From positions 71,814,893 to 71,878,892 of the forward strand of contig CM042152.1 of NCBI GenBank assembly GCA_023376005.1: a DNA stretch of 64,000 nt, in the 5' to 3' direction. This DNA comes from Doryteuthis pealeii. Its lineage: Eukaryota; Mollusca; Cephalopoda; Myopsida; Loliginidae. Shown one piece after another: positions 58,476 through 64,000 of this stretch. Position 1 is the stretch's first letter. Every line of letters begins with the position of its first letter. The notes beneath the pieces are model-generated. The model did not search any database. It was given only the letters and a program-made list of their open reading frames with translations, and was not told the DNA's origin. Made by a program: the position numbers and the translations under genes.

Positions 58476-60036
58476 GTCAATATCAATTATTATAATGCCT
58501 TTTTTTTAAATATACTTTGAACCTTGTTAAGACCATTACCTAGTGACATGTATTTGCAAAATATAATAGAAAATGTTTGTGACTGAAAAATGTTTTCTTT
58601 TTAGCCTTGATATATATAGAGTTCAGTTTTCATGTTTCTTCATTTCATATTTCATATGACTTGTCTTGTAATAATATTAACTCATTGTTGGCATTATTTG
58701 ATTTTTTCTAAAACTCCTGATAACTAAACTTTATATGTTTGATATGACAAGTGTATTGATAGCTTAGTTATTATATTGAAATACTGTGTTTCTATCAATT
58801 CTTGAAAATGAATACAAGCTGTTGACAATATAGAAATTTTACTTGTGCTTTTCTCAGGTTGATATTCTTAAAATTGTGTGTTGCTATTTTAACGGCTGCT
58901 ATTAAAATAGGAGTAAGGGTGTTGTCCAAGAATAATTCAATGTTATATATTTGTAGATAATTGATTAGAATAAAGTGATCGAATTGTATACTTTGATGTA
59001 TAGATGTGTGTGCAGTTGTTTATGTGTACGTGTATGTCCATAGGAATTATCAATGTTAGTGCATATATAATCATGTGTTTGCTGTATATAAGATATCATT
59101 ACTAGTGAACAATCTTCATGACAATTGGTTGTGTCTGATACATCTACTCTACCACAAAGTAGTTTTGACTATCCCATAATTGTAGATCTACTTCCTTGCG
59201 CAATGTTGATGCTTGTAGGAGATAAAATAGTAATGGAGAATGTAATATTAATAAAGAAACCCATATTTCCATCCCTTGCTATATAACCTTAATTACGTGT
59301 CCTTAATGACGGCCTCTGAAAAGAAAGAAGTTGAAGTCCAAGCCTAGTGGCAGACTGTTTAATCTATAACTATTAGTTGTAAAATTAGTTCATCGAAAAC
59401 TCTCAAGTTTTATGAAATCTTGTTTATTTTCATTACAATACACATGATCATTTACTTGTGTCCATGATATGAAAGTAGACTATACGAGCAAAAGAAATAG
59501 GTTTGATTTTTACATGCTTGTAACAGAGATGGAAGTGTTTTATGAATGGATTAGGTATCTAAAAATGTTTCCTTTTCCAATGATTGTTTTTACATTGCAA
59601 AGAAAAAAGGTATATTGATGTGATTTTGTGTTTGTATAGTTTCTGAATATTTTGTATTACTCTTCAGCTTCATGATGTAAATAAGCTGGTGCTTGTACAT
59701 ATGATAATCACTTTTCATTAATGAAAAGTACATGTAGCTTTAAAGTTGTTAACATAATATGGACATCATTTCAGTGATCCTTAAGAAAGAGAAACTACTA
59801 GCTATTTGTAAGACATGTTGAAACACTTATATGTTATATCGAAAGGATTTGGGAAAATGTATTTTCATCTGGCAGATTCCGATTTGGGATGTGGGAATGA
59901 TTGCTTCATTGCTATTAAAATATATTTCTGAATTGGTCATAGATTCTAAAATGTGTTATGAAGGCTTGGAATTTTGTTTAATGAAATCTTTTGTAATTAT
60001 TACTAATATTAGTAATTTTCTTTTTTCTCCCTTCAG
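58476..60036 (+). other. intron between D and A exons
   Basis: AT-rich, nearly identical to 61,924-63,489, to 285-1,109 and, in reverse, to 35,789-37,350. No gene. Confidence 0.65.
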
Positions 60037-60305
60037 TGATATGTATTCATGAAGAAGAAATTACAAAGGAGAACATTCGCAATGAAAAAGTGGTTATTGT
60101 TCCATCATCAAATCCAGCGGACATTGAAAACATAGTTGTTGGCGGTAATCCTTTCGTATTTGCAGAAGACGATGATACTTTAACTGTAAAAGTGACTTTC
60201 AATGATCCAAAAGTTCCAGTTCGAATGAACCTGTTGAATACAAACAACGTAGATGTTTATAATATGACTGTTACTTATACGGGTGGAAACATTATTTATT
60301 ACACG
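60037..60305 (+). CDS. A-type exon, intact
   Basis: 269 bp, 90 residues; one residue differs from the copy at 1,110 (LLNTNN for LLNTSN). Acceptor TCTCCCTTCAG, donor ACG|GTGAGT. It lies between D (58,377) and C (61,204), the place a B exon takes elsewhere, with matching phases. Confidence 0.78.
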
Positions 60306-61203
60306 GTGAGTAAGAGTCTTTTCTCATAAAATGATAATGCTGAAACATTATTGGTTTTGAATTGTTTTTGTAAAAGCTTTTCGAAATAGCTTCCAAACTT
60401 TGTCAATTATCAGTTGAAATTTTTTTTGTTGCAAAAATTGATGTATTTACTTTGGTCTGCTAACCGAATCTGAGTATTGATGACAAAAGAGAAAATCCAA
60501 GAAAATTCTAGTCAACTCAATTGCAACTAACTGATGAGAGTGGTGCTAAAACATGAAAATCTGTTTGTTAAAGAGCATGTATGGATAAATTATCTTATTT
60601 TTTTCCCTATACATATTATCAGCACTATGTTTAGTATTTGTGCAAAAGTCAGAGAAACTAAGTCTCTGCCTGTTACCATTCTTGATTCAAGACTGTTATC
60701 TAGTACAATAGGATATTGAATGTGCATGATATTTAGAACATTTGCTAATAATTTTAGAGTTTTAACAATGTCTCACTGAATAGTGAAACTTTCCAATGCA
60801 GAACATTCACTCTGCTTATCAATGGCATAATGTTTTGTTAGTTTTCCATTGCAAATACTCAGTAGAACTGGAACAGATATTTCTATTGTTTTATAATTTC
60901 ATTTTTCTATCTTGTTCTTACTGATGTTTTTCATTAAATCCTGATAATAATATCATTTGTTTCATATTCTTAATACTTACACATATATGCAGAAACAACT
61001 TTCCACAATGAAAGAGAAGTGACTATGAAAAGATTTAATGGAAATCACTTCAATTCATGCAATTATATGAAGGTTTTGTTTGGATCTTGTATAATTCGCG
61101 TTGTGTTTTTGATTATTTTAGCTAATGTTCTGATTGAATGATTATTTCTAATATTCCAATTCCATTTGTTAATTGTGAGTGATTTTCTTTGATTTTATTA
61201 CAG
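60306..61203 (+). other. intron between A and C exons
   Basis: Non-coding; mirrors 34,618-35,518. Ends TTTGATTTTATTACAG. Confidence 0.65.
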
Positions 61204-61335
61204 GGTCTCAATCCAAATAATCTGTACCACTGCCACCAACTGGTGAATTGAAGGAGATTGTAATTACTATTAAGAAAATCAATCCAAGAATACCAGTAAA
61301 AGTAGAACTGAGTGTTGAGCTTTGTATTAAACGAA
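61204..61335 (+). pseudogene. C-type exon, one base short
   Basis: 132 bp: AATAATCTGTACC where 54,209 has AATAATCCTGTACC, shifting the frame after NPNN. Otherwise GLNPNN ... RIPVKVELSVELCIKR. Splice sites intact; possibly a consensus error. Confidence 0.62.
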
Positions 61336-61818
61336 GTAAGTATATTTCTGCAGGAACTGAACTTTGAGTGTTAATAGGAATTTTAAAACATAAACAAAAA
61401 CAATGAATTCATTATAAATGTATTTGACAATATCTAGTTCAGTTCTAAGAGCAGTACATACAACAGTTCTAAAAAACTACTTACTAGTGTTCATATGAGT
61501 ATATATATTTCTTCTCTTCCTTGATTATTTGAGCCTATCTATGATATAAACTAAGTTTTGTTTGTAAATATCTAATTTGTATGAAAATCTGTTTGATTCA
61601 CTTGACATTGAAAGTTGCATTGATTGTTATGAAATTGGTTTTGGTTATGCAAATATTCAGTTTTTCTGTTATCAATTAAAATGTAATGTGATATTGATGG
61701 TTTCTCATCATACAGTTCAATGATATCTGGAAATGTAAATATGCACATACACACATATATATGTGTATGTTTGCATTTATATATATATATATTTATAACA
61801 AATGTATATTATTTTTAG
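61336..61818 (+). other. intron between C and D; carries the empty site of element 3
   Basis: Includes a decayed repeat (61,440-61,470), the uninterrupted TGTTCATATGAGTATATAT at about 61,488, and (TA)n at 61,778-61,795. Confidence 0.65.
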
Positions 61819-61923
61819 GTACAACTTTAACAATTACCATTCCTACAACAGTTCCAACCACTATACCAACAACAATTCCAACCACCATTCCTACAACTGT
61901 TCCAACAACTGTTCCAACAACAG
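61819..61923 (+). CDS. short D-type Thr/Pro exon
   Basis: 105 bp, phase 1 to 1: TLTITIPTTVPTTIPTTIP then VPTT units. Acceptor ATTTTTAG|GTACAA, donor ACAACAG|GTCAATAT. Confidence 0.74.
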
Positions 61924-63489
61924 GTCAATATCAATTATTATAATGCCTTTTTTTAAAAATACTTTGAACCTTGTTAAGACCATTACCTAGTGACATGTAT
62001 TTGCAAATATAATAGAAAATGTTTGTGACTGAAAAATGTTTTCTTTTTAGCCTTGATATATATGAGTTCAGTTTCATGTTTCTTCATTTCATATTCATAT
62101 GACTTGTCTTGTAATAATATTCTCATTGTTGGCATTATTTGATTTTTTCTAAAACTCCTGATAACTAAACTTTATATGTTTGATATGACAAGTGTATTGA
62201 TAGCTTAGTTATTATATTGAAATATGTGTTTCTATAATTCATGAAAATGAATACAAGCTGTTGACAATATAGAAATTTTACTTGTGCTTTCTCCAGGTTG
62301 ATATTCTTAAAATTGTGTGTTGCTATTTTAACGGCTGCTATTAAAATAGGAGTAAGGGTGTTGTCCAAGAATAATTCAATGTTATATATTTGTAGATAAT
62401 TGATTAGAATGAAAGTGATCGAATTGTATACTTTGATGTATAGAGTGTGTGTGCAGTTGTTATGTGTACGTGTATGTCCATAGGAATATCAATGTTAGTG
62501 CATATATAATCATGTGTTTGCTGTATATAAGATACATTACTAGTGAACAATCTTCATGACAATTGGTTGTGTCTGATACATCTACTCTACCACAAAGTAG
62601 TTTTGACTATCCCATAATTGTAGATCTATTCTGAGAGTAACCGCACTTCCTTGCGCAATGTTGATGCTTGTAGGAGATAAAATAGTAATGGAGAATGTAA
62701 TATTAATAAAGAAACCCATATTTCCATCCCTTGCTAAATAACCTTAATTACGTGTCCTTAATGACGGCCTCTGAAAAGAAAGAAGTTGAAGTCCAAGCCT
62801 AGTGGCAGACTGTTTAATCTATAACTATTAGTTGTAAAATTAGTTCATCGAAACCTCTCAAGTTTTATGAAATCTTGTTTATTTTCATTACAATACACAT
62901 GATCATTTACTTGTGTCCATGATATGAAAGTAGACTATACGAGCAAAAGAAATAGGTTTGATTTTTACATGCTTGTAACAGAGATGGAAGTGTTTTATGA
63001 TGGATTAGGTATCTAAAAATGTTTCCTTTTCCAATGATTGTTTTTACATTGCAAAGAAAAAAGGTATATTGATGTGATTTTGTGTTTGTATAGTTTCTGA
63101 ATATTTTGTATTACTCTTCAGCTTCATGATGTAATAAGCTGGTGCTTGTACATATGATAATCACTTTTCATTAATGAAAAGTACATGTAGCTTTAAAGTT
63201 GTTAACATAATATGGACATCATTTCAGTGATCCTTAAGAAAGAGAAACTACTAGCTATTTGTAAGACATGTTGAAACACTTATATGTTATATCGAAAGGA
63301 TTTGGGAAAATGTATTTTCATCTGGCAGATTCCGATTTGGGATGTGGGAATGATTGCTTCATTGCTATTAAAATATATTTCTGAATTGGTCATAGATTCT
63401 AAAATGTGTTATGAAGGCTTGGAATTTTGTTTAATGAAATCTTTTGTAATTATTACTAATATTAGTAATTTTCTTTTTTCTCCCTTCAG
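61924..63489 (+). other. intron between D and A exons
   Basis: Repeat of 58,476-60,036 with scattered one-base losses. No gene. Confidence 0.65.
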
Positions 63490-63756
63490 TGATATGTATT
63501 CATGAAGAAGAAATTACAAAGGAGAACATCCGCAATGAAAAAGTGGTTATTGTTCCATCATCAAATCCAGCGGACATTGAAAACATAGTTGTTGGCGGTA
63601 ATCCTTTGTATTTGCAGAAGACGATGATACTTTAACTGTAAAAGTGACTTTCAATGATCCAAAAGTTCCAGTTAATGAACCTGTTGAATACAAACAACGT
63701 AGATGTTTATAATATGACTGTTTACTTATACGGGTGGAAACATTATTTATTACACG
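63490..63756 (+). pseudogene. A-type exon with indels
   Basis: 267 bp. Differences from the intact A exon: one base lost at CCTTTGTATTTG, two lost at CCAGTTAATGAACC, one gained at CTGTTTACTT. Splice sites intact. The module period from the A exon at 60,037 is 3,453 bp. Confidence 0.65.
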
Positions 63757-64000
63757 GTGAGTAAGAGTCTTTTCTCATAAAATGATAATGCTGAAACATT
63801 ATTGGTTTTGAATTGTTTTTGTAAAAGCTTTTCGAAATAGCTTCCAAACTTTGTCAATTATCAGTTGAAATTTTTTTTTGTTGCAAAAATTGATGTATTT
63901 ACTTTGGTCTGCTAACCGAATCTGAGTATTGATGACAAAAGAGAAAATCCAAGAAAATTCTAGTCAACTCAATTGCAACTAACTGATGAGAGTGGTGCTA
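63757..64000 (+). other. intron downstream of A exon
   Basis: Matches 60,306-60,550; the window ends inside this intron. Confidence 0.65.

Overview
The window is AT-rich metazoan DNA. Short exons have spliceosomal acceptors and GTGAGT/GTAAGT donors, interstitial TTAGGG-type repeats occur, and several retrotransposon families are present. No bacterial gene structure is visible. The element families (K02A2.6-like Ty3 elements and a restriction-like-endonuclease LINE) together with the mucin-like exons suggest a lophotrochozoan, most likely a mollusc and possibly a cephalopod. That assignment is inference.

The dominant content is one family of mucin-like exons, copied many times on both strands. 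There are four exon types. A and B are two versions of a 90-residue segment. C is a 44-residue segment. D is a Thr/Pro repeat of XPTT tetrapeptides encoded by a 12/48-bp minisatellite; a short 57-bp relative is called D'. Splice phases match throughout: D ends in phase 1, A and B run phase 1 to 0, C runs 0 to 1, D runs 1 to 1. A/B-C-D is therefore a self-compatible cassette that can be chained without losing frame. Each A/B plus C unit carries one Cys near its start, one Cys near its end and several N-glycosylation sequons, which fits a secreted or surface glycoprotein with beta-rich domains between O-glycosylated linkers.

Layout. 1-8,040: a near-perfect palindrome centred near 4,588, with an A exon at each outer edge. 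8,041-37,370: minus-strand exon array (5' to 3': A 35.8k, C 34.6k, D 34.0k, B 31.4k, C 27.8k, D 27.1k, B 26.2k, C 22.8k, D' 21.8k, D 18.8k, B 8.7k). 37,370-64,000: plus-strand array (D 37.4k, B 38.6k, C 40.4k, D 41.1k, B 42.1k, C 43.1k, D' 44.2k, D 45.4k, B 52.8k, C 54.2k, D 58.4k, A 60.0k, C 61.2k, D 61.8k, A 63.5k). The two arrays are inverted duplicates meeting inside a D repeat at about 37,370. The arms differ by substitutions, indels and private insertions, so this is not a simple fold-back copy, although assembly error near the junction cannot be excluded.

The introns are loaded with mobile DNA: a Ty3-type element at 9.6-14.3k with its partial mirror at 49.6-52.0k; a second Ty3 pol at 19.6-21.6k with a mirror remnant at 44.3-44.7k; a private, internally deleted LTR element at 54.5-58.0k with a clean 5-bp target duplication and a nested solo LTR; LINE tails at 24.6k and 28.5-30.3k; and fold-back elements with telomere-like loops at 15.5k and 47.4k. 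Many exon copies carry 1-2 nt indels. These are densest near an N at 30,678, so some apparent pseudo-exons may be consensus errors. No complete start or stop of the mucin-like gene lies in the window.
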